A stretch of DNA of 37,228 bases from Nanobdellota archaeon (GCA_018824365.1 JAHJGQ010000077.1:1-37228), one strand, 5' to 3'; positions 27,236 to 36,287 are shown, counted from the stretch's first letter. Made by a program: numbers and translations. Notes: generated by a model from the sequence alone, not told the origin.

Positions 27236-28950
27236 TTTTTCTTGTGATTATTATTTTTATTTGCTTTATTTCTCTTGGTTTGTTTGGTTCGTTTAACTTG
27301 TTTATTTTTTTCCTCTTTCTCTTCTTTTTCTTGTCCTTTCTTCTCCTCTTCTTCAAGTGGTTGTTCTGGCGGTTCCTGTTCTTCTGATTCTTTTGCTGCT
27401 AAAAACCCAACCATTTTGTGAGTTTTTTCAAGATTTTTATTATCTGTTTTAGTAGGAGATGTTTCTTTTTTTTCCTTAGGTTCATCTTCGTTTACTTCTT
27501 CTGTTTGTTTAACTTCTTCTTTAATTTCTTCATTTTGCTTTTCCACTTCTTTGGATTCCACTTCCAGCTGCTGAAGTGATTTTTTTTCTATTTTCTCTTC
27601 TATTTTCTCTTTTCTTTCTTTCTCTTCTACTTTCGGCTCCTCTGCTGGTTTAACCGTTTCTAATTCTCTCTTTATTTTAACATCTTTCTCCGTTTTCCCT
27701 TTAGGTTTTTGCTGAGCCACGGATTTTAGCTGCTCTTTATTTTCTTCTTGCTTCTTAATAACCCTAAGTAGTGGTCCACCAAAAAGAGGGAAATGTAATT
27801 CTGCTAGATCATTCTTCTCTAAAATTTTGCCCCATTCTTCAGCTTGTTTTGGAGTAATATCAAATATCCTGGCTATTTGTACAATATCAAGTTTACCTCT
27901 TTCTTTTAATAAGTTATAGAGAAGATCAATACTTGTTTCTCCTAATCTTGTTTTTCTTAATTGGATTTTTCCTACTTCTTTTTTTCCAGAATTTTTTTCT
28001 ATCTCTTTAATCCCTTTGACAACTTCTTCTCCAGCGACGAGTTCTTCTTTTTTGGCTTCTTCTGTTTTAATTCTTCTTTTAAATTTCAAAAAAATCAAGA
28101 TAACTAGGAAAACAGCAGCAGCTATGCTAGAAAGAAGTATAGCAGTTTGATAATTAGCTATTGACTTTAAATACTTATAAAATCCGTCTAAATAATTATT
28201 TATCACAGCTAAATTGAAGAATTGATAAAATTTAATGAAAGTAAATAAAATTGTGCTTAAAACAAAAGCAAATATCAAGATTGCGATGATGATTAATACT
28301 TTTTTGATATTTGCTTTTTTTCTAATGAGATAATTGTAAAATAAAACTGTTAAAAATATCAGCAGAAATCCCCAAATCATTAAGAACCATTTATGCATAA
28401 AGAAAAATAAAATAGTAAACATGAGAAAAACCACAAACAAAAATAGTGAGATGTAATCTATTTTTCTTTTCTTTTTCTCAAAAACTTTTTTTTCATTTAT
28501 ACTAGTCAAATAATGATAACTATAGAATGAAAGCAAGATTAAAGGCAGGCCGATAAAACTAAAGATGAAATAATCTACCTTGATGAAAGGGAGTAAGCTT
28601 AATAGAAAACCCAAAGCGAAGATGATGCTGAAGAATATTTTTTTATTTTTATGTTGAGGTGTTTTGGGACTTTTGGCTTTTATTCTTTGCGCTTTTCCTG
28701 GTTTTTTAACAGCTCTTGTTTTTTTATGGACTTTTTTTATTTTTTTACGAGCGATTTTTCTTTTTTCTTTTTTCTCTATTTTTTTAGTTTTTTTAGAAAT
28801 TAGCTTTTTCTTTATTACTTTAACCGGCCTTTCAATTTTTTTAACTTTTTTGACTTTCAAAATTTTTCTTTTAGTTCTTTTTTTCTGTTTAGAGCGAGAC
28901 CTAGCCACATCTACCTTCTTACTTCTAGGTTCACCTCTTTTTTTACTCAC
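27232..28950 (-). CDS. Lys-rich multi-TM protein with probable winged-helix segment and Lys/Glu-rich tail
   Basis: GTG start; Lys/Arg-rich N-terminus, several TM helices, then TSIDLLYNLLKERGKLDIVQIARIFDITPKQAEEWGKILEKNDLAELHFPLFGGPLLRV (wHTH-like) and a KE-rich tail. Overlaps the ATPase start (ATGA). Confidence 0.75.
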   Translation of the reverse strand: MSKKRGEPRSKKVDVARSRSKQKKRTKRKILKVKKVKKIERPVKVIKKKLISKKTKKIEKKEKRKIARKKIKKVHKKTRAVKKPGKAQRIKAKSPKTPQHKNKKIFFSIIFALGFLLSLLPFIKVDYFIFSFIGLPLILLSFYSYHYLTSINEKKVFEKKKRKIDYISLFLFVVFLMFTILFFFMHKWFLMIWGFLLIFLTVLFYNYLIRKKANIKKVLIIIAILIFAFVLSTILFTFIKFYQFFNLAVINNYLDGFYKYLKSIANYQTAILLSSIAAAVFLVILIFLKFKRRIKTEEAKKEELVAGEEVVKGIKEIEKNSGKKEVGKIQLRKTRLGETSIDLLYNLLKERGKLDIVQIARIFDITPKQAEEWGKILEKNDLAELHFPLFGGPLLRVIKKQEENKEQLKSVAQQKPKGKTEKDVKIKRELETVKPAEEPKVEEKERKEKIEEKIEKKSLQQLEVESKEVEKQNEEIKEEVKQTEEVNEDEPKEKKETSPTKTDNKNLEKTHKMVGFLAAKESEEQEPPEQPLEEEEKKGQEKEEKEEKNKQVKRTKQTKRNKANKNNNHKKK

Positions 28951-29016
28951 TTTAAACTAAATAATATTAAATACAATATAAACCTTACGTCTTCTTTAAG
29001 ATGAAGTATTGAACAT

Positions 29017-29859
29017 TTAAGATGAAATCGGAAATTTAATCATACTTCTCTTGTAAAAACTAAGAACGGGATCATCGATCTCTAATGTGATTGGCAGCTG
29101 AAAATAAGTTCTTTGATTGGTCTGATAAAAATTAACTGTTACAATACTTTGAGCAGTAGCATTGCTTTCAATAATAAATTCTCCATCTGATTCTAAATGG
29201 ATGGAAACTTCTTCTCCACCGACAGTTAATCCTATATCACCTTCATCAACATTACTTTGACTTACTTGACAATCATTTCCAGGAGATTGTGCATAGAAAT
29301 ATAAGTCTACAGTACCACCGCCTACTATGTTTGGAGTACAAGAAGTAATGTTCTCAGTAAATGTTAAAGTAATATTATATGCAGTAATATCTGAATTTGC
29401 AGGGATGATTATTCTATTATTACCACTATGTCGATAAGTTATATTCAAAGGCATCAAAGTTAAGCTGTGATAACTGGAAAAATCGTTTTGGGAAATGTCA
29501 ATCGCACTAAAATCGTTCTCAACTTTACTTTTCAGATCATTGACCAAATTGTCAAGTTCAGTGAAATCAAAAGGAAAGCTTTCTTCAATAGTTAAAGAGT
29601 TACTGTTAGAAGTTAAATCAATAGTACTCTTGCTAAGAAAAGCTTCAGTAAAGATGTTTTGTATAGAAACATCCAAATCATAATATTTCTGTGCAAAGCT
29701 TAATTCGACATTCCTTGATTCTACTGATTGAGCATGCCTGAAGAATAAGACGGCTAAAAGTAATAAGATTAAGGCAAACAAGCTTAATCCAAGCGTGTAA
29801 AACATCCCTTTTTTACCCATTTTCTCTATCTCTTTCATCTTATTTGTTTTTGTTAGCAT
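29017..29859 (-). CDS. Single N-terminal TM, pilin-like/secreted protein in the pilus locus
   Basis: KKGMFYTLGLSLFALILLLLAVLFF followed by a beta-rich extracellular region; start uncertain among several Met codons. Confidence 0.7.
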   Translation of the reverse strand: MLTKTNKMKEIEKMGKKGMFYTLGLSLFALILLLLAVLFFRHAQSVESRNVELSFAQKYYDLDVSIQNIFTEAFLSKSTIDLTSNSNSLTIEESFPFDFTELDNLVNDLKSKVENDFSAIDISQNDFSSYHSLTLMPLNITYRHSGNNRIIIPANSDITAYNITLTFTENITSCTPNIVGGGTVDLYFYAQSPGNDCQVSQSNVDEGDIGLTVGGEEVSIHLESDGEFIIESNATAQSIVTVNFYQTNQRTYFQLPITLEIDDPVLSFYKRSMIKFPISS

Positions 29860-29903
29860 TTTTTATGTTTTTTATGTTTTTTATATGTTTTTTATGTTAA
29901 TAT

Positions 29904-30368
29904 TTATTCCTGTTTCCTGGCCCAAACAAAATAAGTTATTTTTAGATAGATATCATCATCAGTTAAAGCTACTCTTTTCCCGGAGATGGTAAATCTTTGT
30001 TGAGGCAAATCATCACCTACTTCAATCGTTCCATTAGCAGTACTGAAATTACCTTCTACCCTGATCAGCATTTCAGAATTTGCCGGAAGCAATTCCCTCA
30101 TTTTATCTTCAATGGTTAAGTGATCAAGAGAGTCAAAGACTTTCTCTTCATCCATTATGCTAATTATATCTGAACCGACACGAAGAAGATGATGTTCTGA
30201 AATTCCTATCTCGCTTCCCCTGGAGACAAAAAACAAGCTGACAAAAATTACTGAGAAGATTACTACCATCCCTACTATTAAATCAAGAGTGAATATGAAT
30301 CCTTTTTTGTTTTTGTCTATTCTGTTTTTGTATATTCTGTTTTTTCCTATTTTATTTTTGTTGATCAT
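29904..30368 (-). CDS. Minor pilin-like protein
   Basis: NKKGFIFTLDLIVGMVVIFSVIFVSLFF N-terminal hydrophobic stretch after a basic segment; clustered with pilus genes. Confidence 0.7.
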   Translation of the reverse strand: MINKNKIGKNRIYKNRIDKNKKGFIFTLDLIVGMVVIFSVIFVSLFFVSRGSEIGISEHHLLRVGSDIISIMDEEKVFDSLDHLTIEDKMRELLPANSEMLIRVEGNFSTANGTIEVGDDLPQQRFTISGKRVALTDDDIYLKITYFVWARKQE

Positions 30369-30371
30369 CTC

Positions 30372-30890
30372 TTACTCACTTCTCCATAAAGTAAAGGAAA
30401 GCTGCCTGGTCTCATTTCCAATGAATACAAAACGATTGGTCGAAATAGCCTGTGAAGCTGATTCGTTAACAGAAGAACCCGTACTGTTGATGATGTTTCC
30501 ATCTAAATCTAAAATATTAAAATTAAATTCAAACCGTTCAATGTTAAAGTTTTCTTTTACTTGATCATAATCAAGAGATAAAAAAGTGTTTAATTTATCT
30601 TCATCAAGATAACCTGGATTGAGATGTAAACCTATCACGGTTACATTATCAGGATCATCCTGCCAATTGTTTGGATCGCCCGGAGATTTGATCAACATAT
30701 CGGTGATCTGAAAAGCAAGAAGTTGCATTTCTTCCGAGTTGATATTTTCACCCAACCTGGTTAAATAAAGGTTCCAAAGAGAAAGGACAAAAAAGATAAC
30801 GATGATAAAAGCGACCAGGGAAATTACTAAATCTAAAGAGAACAGTTGTCCTTGTTTACTTTTTTTAGATTTAATTATGGACTTAACCAT
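30372..30890 (-). CDS. Minor pilin-like protein
   Basis: SKQGQLFSLDLVISLVAFIIVIFFVLSLW after a basic segment; prepilin-like. Confidence 0.72.
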   Translation of the reverse strand: MVKSIIKSKKSKQGQLFSLDLVISLVAFIIVIFFVLSLWNLYLTRLGENINSEEMQLLAFQITDMLIKSPGDPNNWQDDPDNVTVIGLHLNPGYLDEDKLNTFLSLDYDQVKENFNIERFEFNFNILDLDGNIINSTGSSVNESASQAISTNRFVFIGNETRQLSFTLWRSE

Positions 30891-31329
30891 TGTTGACGAT
30901 CACCAGACCATTATCATTTGTTATAGTCATGTTTCCAGGCTGAAGTGTAAAAGAATCGTAAGTCAAAGAACTGTTCTGAGAGATTGTTCTTAGAGGAATG
31001 GTGCAGAATGAATTTTCTGAGTAAATTCTTTGCTGACCAGGTTCAATAGTAATATTTTCAGTTATCTGAACAGTTATCTCAACATAATCTCCAAGAGAAT
31101 AAGCGTTATTAATCGTATTAGCTAATTTCAAACAGTCTTCTCTTTCATCCAATCTTTCTCTTAAGACGATAATTTCAGTATCTTTAGCCAGATAGATAAG
31201 ATACATCCCCAGGAATAAAAATAGAAGTAAACTTATTGAAGCAATCGCTTCTAATCCGATCTGTGCTTTTTTTGATTTGTTAAAATTAGATTTCTTTGAC
31301 ATTTCATTCTTACAAGATTTCATTTTCAT
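30883..31329 (-). CDS. Minor pilin-like protein with class III signal peptide
   Basis: KSKKAQIGLEAIASISLLLFLFLGMYLIYL matches the KxQ-x-x-x-E class III pattern. Confidence 0.78.
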   Translation of the reverse strand: MKMKSCKNEMSKKSNFNKSKKAQIGLEAIASISLLLFLFLGMYLIYLAKDTEIIVLRERLDEREDCLKLANTINNAYSLGDYVEITVQITENITIEPGQQRIYSENSFCTIPLRTISQNSSLTYDSFTLQPGNMTITNDNGLVIVNNG

Positions 31330-31362
31330 TTCATTTTTATTAAATATGATATTAAAGGTAAT

Positions 31363-32874
31363 TTAAGGTATACAACAACACGTATCAGATTGAGGACCAC
31401 CAATACAATACTCATCGCCAGCAGGTAAATAACAGCCCGGACAATAATCTTCACATTTAGCGGGATTATTTTCACAGGCGCCATTACCATAACCTTCATA
31501 ACCGCAAATTCCTGCGCAACTGTTAAGGAAAGATTCTTCAGTAGTAGAATTTACTCTTATCCACCACGACTCTGCTGAAGAGCCAATGTTTCTGTAAACA
31601 CTATCATCTTTACAGGAAATATTCCAAGTATAATTGCCTTGATACAAACTTAAAGAAAGTTGTTCCTGTTGATCTTCAGTAACGGAATAATCGGTAACTT
31701 CTTGAGTTGTAGTGCCACCACCATCTAATTCTCCAATAAGATTAAGTGTACAGGAATAGATCGCTGAAGTTAAATCAGAGACGTTGTAGAAGAATTTGAT
31801 CAAATTATAATTTCTGATACTTTCATTAATTGGAGCTTCAAGATTAACAACAGGTAAACCTGTGTCTAAAGTTGCATTCACTTCTATTTCCCTTGCTGAA
31901 CTATTCCCTTCATTTCCAAAAGCATCAGTACAGTTTATTGACCAATTATAAGTACCCAAATCTAAATTTCCAGTGATATTGTTAGTTACATCTTTTTCCG
32001 GCTCATAAACCGTTTCTAAAATTATTCCTTCTGCTATCAGACGGCAAAGAAAAATCATAGAAACATCCGTAACATTGTAAGAAAAAATTATTCTCGAAGT
32101 GTTGGATATATATCCTGATGAAGGACTAATCAAAGTTACAATCGGCGGATTTGTTTCAATTATTTCCCCTTCGCCACCTTCCCCACAATAAGTATAATTA
32201 ATGGAATAACTAATATTTTCAGAAATAGTCATAGCATTATCAAAGGCATCGCTGCAACGTAAATAATAATTATAATCTCCTTCGCTTTGCACGCCTAAAC
32301 CATAATTATGTCCTAAAGCACTGCCGGACATATGGTAAGACATGTTATCATAAGCAAGATCACTTGTATCAAATTTACAAATGGCCGATTCGTCAGTATT
32401 AGCTCTTAAGATAACTGGATTGCAAGTTAATCCATCAGGATATTTCCATGTAACAATGGGGGGAGTAGAATCATCACCTTCTCCGATCAAAACTATACCA
32501 GATTCAAGAAGTTCTACTGGTATCTTGTAAGTTCCCTTTGCTGTGGGAATCTCACCAGCCATGGAAGCTTTTGTAAAGGCAGTAAAATCACTGGTATTTC
32601 CATAAATCTCTATCGTCAAAGTGATTTCAGTGGCACTGACTTGCGATGCTTCCACCCCGCTGGGAATATTTACCCAGACATATTTTTTTGTACCTGGACT
32701 TAAAGAATAAACTTCGTCAGCAGCTTTTGCTAAAGAATTGACTGCATCTTCTGCCTGACTGATCCTGATATTTTCAGAAGATTTGCTAATTGCGTAAAAG
32801 AAAAGAGGTATTAAAATTATTAAAATAGCACCTAGAATAACTAAATACTCTATCCCTACCTGGGCTTTTTTCAA
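31363..32874 (-). CDS. Pilin-like protein with Ig-like modules and Cys-rich C-terminus
   Basis: TTG start (CAA at 32872-32874 on +) with upstream GAGGTG; class III signal KKAQVGIEYLVILGAILIILIPLFFYA; Ig-like PPIVTLISPSSGY...GTYNWSINCTDAFGNEG; Cys-rich end SCAGICGYEG...CCCIP. Confidence 0.85.
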   Translation of the reverse strand: MKKAQVGIEYLVILGAILIILIPLFFYAISKSSENIRISQAEDAVNSLAKAADEVYSLSPGTKKYVWVNIPSGVEASQVSATEITLTIEIYGNTSDFTAFTKASMAGEIPTAKGTYKIPVELLESGIVLIGEGDDSTPPIVTWKYPDGLTCNPVILRANTDESAICKFDTSDLAYDNMSYHMSGSALGHNYGLGVQSEGDYNYYLRCSDAFDNAMTISENISYSINYTYCGEGGEGEIIETNPPIVTLISPSSGYISNTSRIIFSYNVTDVSMIFLCRLIAEGIILETVYEPEKDVTNNITGNLDLGTYNWSINCTDAFGNEGNSSAREIEVNATLDTGLPVVNLEAPINESIRNYNLIKFFYNVSDLTSAIYSCTLNLIGELDGGGTTTQEVTDYSVTEDQQEQLSLSLYQGNYTWNISCKDDSVYRNIGSSAESWWIRVNSTTEESFLNSCAGICGYEGYGNGACENNPAKCEDYCPGCYLPAGDEYCIGGPQSDTCCCIP

Positions 32875-32948
32875 ACCTACACCTCTTTTTATCTACTTTT
32901 TATTTTGATTTTTTTACTGACTTTTATTCAATAATAAATATAGTAAAC

Positions 32949-32957
32949 TTTATATAG
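32949..32957 (+). promoter_or_regulatory. TATA box for the major pilin gene
   Basis: CTTTATATA upstream of 33028, with GAGGTGA-type RBS at about 33015-33021. Confidence 0.6.
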
Positions 32958-33027
32958 GTTATTACTATTTTCTAAGGTGGAAGCTTAATAAGAGCTTATG
33001 ATGTTATTTAAAATAGAGGTGATGTAA

Positions 33028-33462
33028 ATGAAGAAAAAAGGACAAGCAGCTATGGAGTTCTTGATGACTTATGGTTGGGCTATTCTTGTTGTTCTGATAG
33101 CGATTGGTGCTTTAGCTTATTTTGGTGTATTGAATCCTTCCAGATTTTTACCAAGTAGCTGTACAATGGCGCCTGGTTTAAGTTGCGATGAATTTAAAGT
33201 AGATGCCGGTGCTGATAGTGCTACCATAGTAGTAAGAAATGGTATGGGAAAATCAATAACAGTTAGCAGCTTTACATTAGCTGGAACTTCTTGTACAGGT
33301 GTAGCCAGTATTGCTGATGGAAGTACTGCAACTGCAAGTTGTGCTGTAGCTGCTGGAGATGCCGGAGATGCTTTTAGAGGAGTAATTGCTATGGACTATG
33401 TTGCTAGTGGAGAAACATTAAACCACAGTATCAGTGGAACATTAGCTACAAAGTACGAATAA
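33028..33462 (+). CDS. Archaeal type IV major-pilin-like protein
   Basis: Class III signal peptide KKKGQAAMEFLMTYGWAILVVLIAIGALAYFGVL, short beta-rich domain with two Cys in the C-terminal part, strong RBS and TATA. Confidence 0.9.
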   Translation: MKKKGQAAMEFLMTYGWAILVVLIAIGALAYFGVLNPSRFLPSSCTMAPGLSCDEFKVDAGADSATIVVRNGMGKSITVSSFTLAGTSCTGVASIADGSTATASCAVAAGDAGDAFRGVIAMDYVASGETLNHSISGTLATKYE

Positions 33463-33471
33463 ATTTAGAAT

Positions 33472-33490
33472 TTCTTTTTTTTATTTTTTT
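33472..33490 (+). terminator. Putative poly-T archaeal terminator after the pilin gene
   Basis: Uninterrupted T tracts (CTTTTTTTTATTTTTTTC) 10 bp after the stop, between convergent genes. Confidence 0.5.
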
Positions 33491-33551
33491 CTGATAATTT
33501 CTAATAATATTTGTTCTTATAATATTCAACAGATAATATTTAACAAAAAAC

Positions 33552-34532
33552 TTAATCAAAAGCCATTATTATTTTTGGATTGACAGCTAAGCCTTTATTA
33601 GTGATATCTAAGTAAATTGTCTTCTCTGGGATTTTCGTCCCTCTCATCTTTAATATTTCTAAAGCACGTTTTCTTATACCTTTCTTTTTGATGTGATAAA
33701 GTAAAATGATGCTATCAACTTCAAACTCCAAAGAAGTACTTAATTCTGTATGTTCTTGCTGATAAGCCTGAGCAGTGAGTACGGCCGTACAACCCCATTT
33801 GTTTATCAATTCAAATAACTCTAAACTAGCTTCTTTTTTTTCCAAAGGATCTTCATAAAGCAAGGCAAAAGAAGTGATAGAATCAATAACCAAACGTTTA
33901 GCTTTAGTTTTTTCAATAAGATTTTCTACTTCTCCGCCGCCTTCCATCAAGAGTTTTTTTACTTTTTCTGGAGTATATTCTAAAAAATGAAATTGTTTTT
34001 TCTTCTCTAAAGCTTCTAAATCCCAGCCGAACCCAAGCATATTTTTGTAAAGTTTGCTCTTTTTTTCTTCGAAAGTAAGATAGATTACTTTTTCCTTGTT
34101 TTTAATACCTTGTAACAAGAATTGGATAGCAAAGATTGTTTTACCAGAACCTGCATCACCTGCAACTAAATTAATACTATTTTCTTTAAAACCGCCGCCT
34201 ATTATTGGGTCTAAGTTTTTAATACCAGTAGATATACGTCTAGCCTTCTTTTTGCTCGTCATCCCTGTAGGTTTACGTTCAGTTTTCTCTAAACATCCAC
34301 CAACCGCAGGACCTGAGCTTTTAATTCCTGCAGATATAAATTCAGTCTCCTCTTTGGCCGTAATCTCTGTAGATTTACGCTTAGTCTTCTGTTTGCTCAC
34401 GACTTTTTTAGATATGATTCTTTTAGGTATATGCTTAGCCTTCTTTTTAGTCTTCACTACTACAAATTTACGTTTAGTCTTCTTCTTGGACATAGTACTT
34501 TTAGATGTACGTTTAACTTTCTTTTTAGTCAT
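33552..34532 (-). CDS. KaiC/RecA-like ATPase with Lys-rich N-terminal extension
   Basis: STGIKNLDPIIGGGFKENSINLVAGDAGSGKTIFAIQFLLQG, Walker-B-like KRLVIDSITSFALL; N-terminal KKK/KRK low complexity. Confidence 0.85.
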   Translation of the reverse strand: MTKKKVKRTSKSTMSKKKTKRKFVVVKTKKKAKHIPKRIISKKVVSKQKTKRKSTEITAKEETEFISAGIKSSGPAVGGCLEKTERKPTGMTSKKKARRISTGIKNLDPIIGGGFKENSINLVAGDAGSGKTIFAIQFLLQGIKNKEKVIYLTFEEKKSKLYKNMLGFGWDLEALEKKKQFHFLEYTPEKVKKLLMEGGGEVENLIEKTKAKRLVIDSITSFALLYEDPLEKKEASLELFELINKWGCTAVLTAQAYQQEHTELSTSLEFEVDSIILLYHIKKKGIRKRALEILKMRGTKIPEKTIYLDITNKGLAVNPKIIMAFD

Positions 34533-35353
34533 TTTTCAAATTTTTCAACCAAAGAAAAAGGTACTTGTTTAAGATGTACATTTATTCCACCCTTTTCGAT
34601 AGAAATGGGATAAATATTCTCGTCATGACTCTGTCCTCTTAACTTAACTACATGTATTGTCCGTTCAAAAGAAGCCCCTTTTCTGATCATGGATAAAACA
34701 ATTAAGCCGTCAAATAGGAAGTCTTGAGGTTGATAGCGAAAATCGTCAAATTCACTAGTAGATCTTTCTGAAGTGGCCATAAAAATAATATTATTGTTTT
34801 TTAGATCTCTAATAAAAGAAAGAAGACCTTTCCTAAATTCCATCTCATCACGAAATATATACTTAAAAAAAGTTAATGAATCCATAACAACTCGTTTGAT
34901 TTTGTATCTCTTAATAATCTCACAAGGAGCTTTTAATGGAAACTTTTCTCCTTTGACACCATCTTCACAGAAAAACAGTAATTTCTTTTTTTCATATTCT
35001 TCTAAATCTAATCCTAAAGAACGAGCGTGCAACTTGATATTATTTATTGGAATCTCCGGAGTCATCAAAAGTCCAGGTTCTCCTTTTTTAGCTCCTTCAA
35101 TAAGAAATTGTAAACCAAAGATTGTTTTACCAGTTCCAGGTGCTCCTGTCAATAATATCGAAGAATAATCAACAAAACCGCCGCTTATAATATTATCAAA
35201 ACCAGGAACACCAGTTGTGTGTTTTTCTAATAGTTCATTCTTTTTTTTACTTGCTGCTGTCTTTACTTTCTTTGCTACATCCTTACTTATTTCTTTTTTT
35301 ACTTTTTTCACACATTTGCTCTTTACTTTCTTTACCACTTTCTTTTTTACCAT
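34529..35353 (-). CDS. KaiC/RecA-like ATPase with Lys-rich N-terminal extension
   Basis: TTGVPGFDNIISGGFVDYSSILLTGAPGTGKTIFGLQFLIEG, KRVVMDSLTFFKYIF; 4-bp overlap with the downstream KaiC-like gene. Confidence 0.85.
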   Translation of the reverse strand: MVKKKVVKKVKSKCVKKVKKEISKDVAKKVKTAASKKKNELLEKHTTGVPGFDNIISGGFVDYSSILLTGAPGTGKTIFGLQFLIEGAKKGEPGLLMTPEIPINNIKLHARSLGLDLEEYEKKKLLFFCEDGVKGEKFPLKAPCEIIKRYKIKRVVMDSLTFFKYIFRDEMEFRKGLLSFIRDLKNNNIIFMATSERSTSEFDDFRYQPQDFLFDGLIVLSMIRKGASFERTIHVVKLRGQSHDENIYPISIEKGGINVHLKQVPFSLVEKFEK

Positions 35354-35373
35354 AATTTATAGAAACAAAATTA

Positions 35374-35383
35374 ATTATATAAA
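35374..35383 (-). promoter_or_regulatory. Putative TATA box for the KaiC-like gene pair (leaderless-type spacing)
   Basis: Minus-strand ATTTATATAATT about 25 nt upstream of ATG 35353. Confidence 0.45.
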
Positions 35384-35517
35384 TTCTTCGCTTTTGTCAA
35401 CACATCACATAACATTTAAAAACAATGCAAACTTTCTTTATCTATAAAGAGGTGAGTAAAGGAACAAGTTCCTTTTAACCATCTTTTTTAATCCATGTTA
35501 AAAAAGAGGTGATAATT

Positions 35518-35781
35518 ATGGCTAAGAAGAAAGCCGTTAAACATAGCGTTAAGCGTAAGAATGATACTTCTAAAACAAAAATTGTTAAACCTAAGTGGCA
35601 CGCAGTACCATTGAAAGGAAGTTTTATGGTTACAGCAATCTTAGGGTTCTTGATTTCTGCATATTGGGTTTACCCGCAAAGTTTCAATTTTGGAGTTGCT
35701 TTCATGTTTATTTTTGCTGCAATGTTCATCGCTTCCCTTATCAGCATGACTAAAGCTCCCCTTACAAATGAGGTTAAATAA
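35518..35781 (+). CDS. Small two-TM membrane protein with basic N-terminus
   Basis: ATG 35518 preceded by AAAGAGGTGA (35503-35512); MAKKKAVKHSVKRK...SFMVTAILGFLISAYWV...FMFIFAAMFIASLI. The listed GTG start at 35509 overlaps the RBS. Confidence 0.7.
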   Translation: MAKKKAVKHSVKRKNDTSKTKIVKPKWHAVPLKGSFMVTAILGFLISAYWVYPQSFNFGVAFMFIFAAMFIASLISMTKAPLTNEVK

Positions 35782-35783
35782 AA

Positions 35784-36254
35784 ATGGCCGTCACTGTAAG
35801 TATAACTTGGAAATTCCCGGAAAAAAAGTTTTTCTTTTTAAAGATAGAAGTGTTTTTTGTAGCCCTCTTGGCCTTGCTGGTATTCGTGCTTTCTTTTTTC
35901 CAATTTGAAAGCTGGTTTTATTCAATCGTATTTACACTTGTATTTCTCTTACTTTATGTTCTTTCATCATATTTAATACAAAAATGGAGAGAGGTAGAAG
36001 AAAGATATAAGTTAACCAAAAGTCATTTGGAAATAATCAGGAAGAAAAAAAATAAGGTTAAAAAAGAGAAAGTATTTTTAAAAGATATTATCCACCATAA
36101 ACTAGATAAGTTTTTCTTAGGCGGTTATCTATTAACAAATAAAAAGAAGAAACATCTTTTATTTTTCAATACTAAAGAAGAGATTGAAAAGTTTGAGAAC
36201 TTTCTAAAGAAACTGCTGGAGCCTAAGAGTAAGATAATTAAAAAAAAAGAGTAA
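35784..36254 (+). CDS. Predicted membrane protein, unknown function
   Basis: Two hydrophobic helices near the N-terminus, then a basic/charged cytoplasmic region. Confidence 0.65.
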   Translation: MAVTVSITWKFPEKKFFFLKIEVFFVALLALLVFVLSFFQFESWFYSIVFTLVFLLLYVLSSYLIQKWREVEERYKLTKSHLEIIRKKKNKVKKEKVFLKDIIHHKLDKFFLGGYLLTNKKKKHLLFFNTKEEIEKFENFLKKLLEPKSKIIKKKE

Positions 36255-36287
36255 AAAATATGAGAAAATTGAGTAAATACAAGTAAC

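Noticed and set aside
34096-35168. Plus-strand ORFs opposite the two KaiC-like genes (158 and 131 aa)
   Set aside because: Antisense shadows of clear Walker-A ATPase genes.
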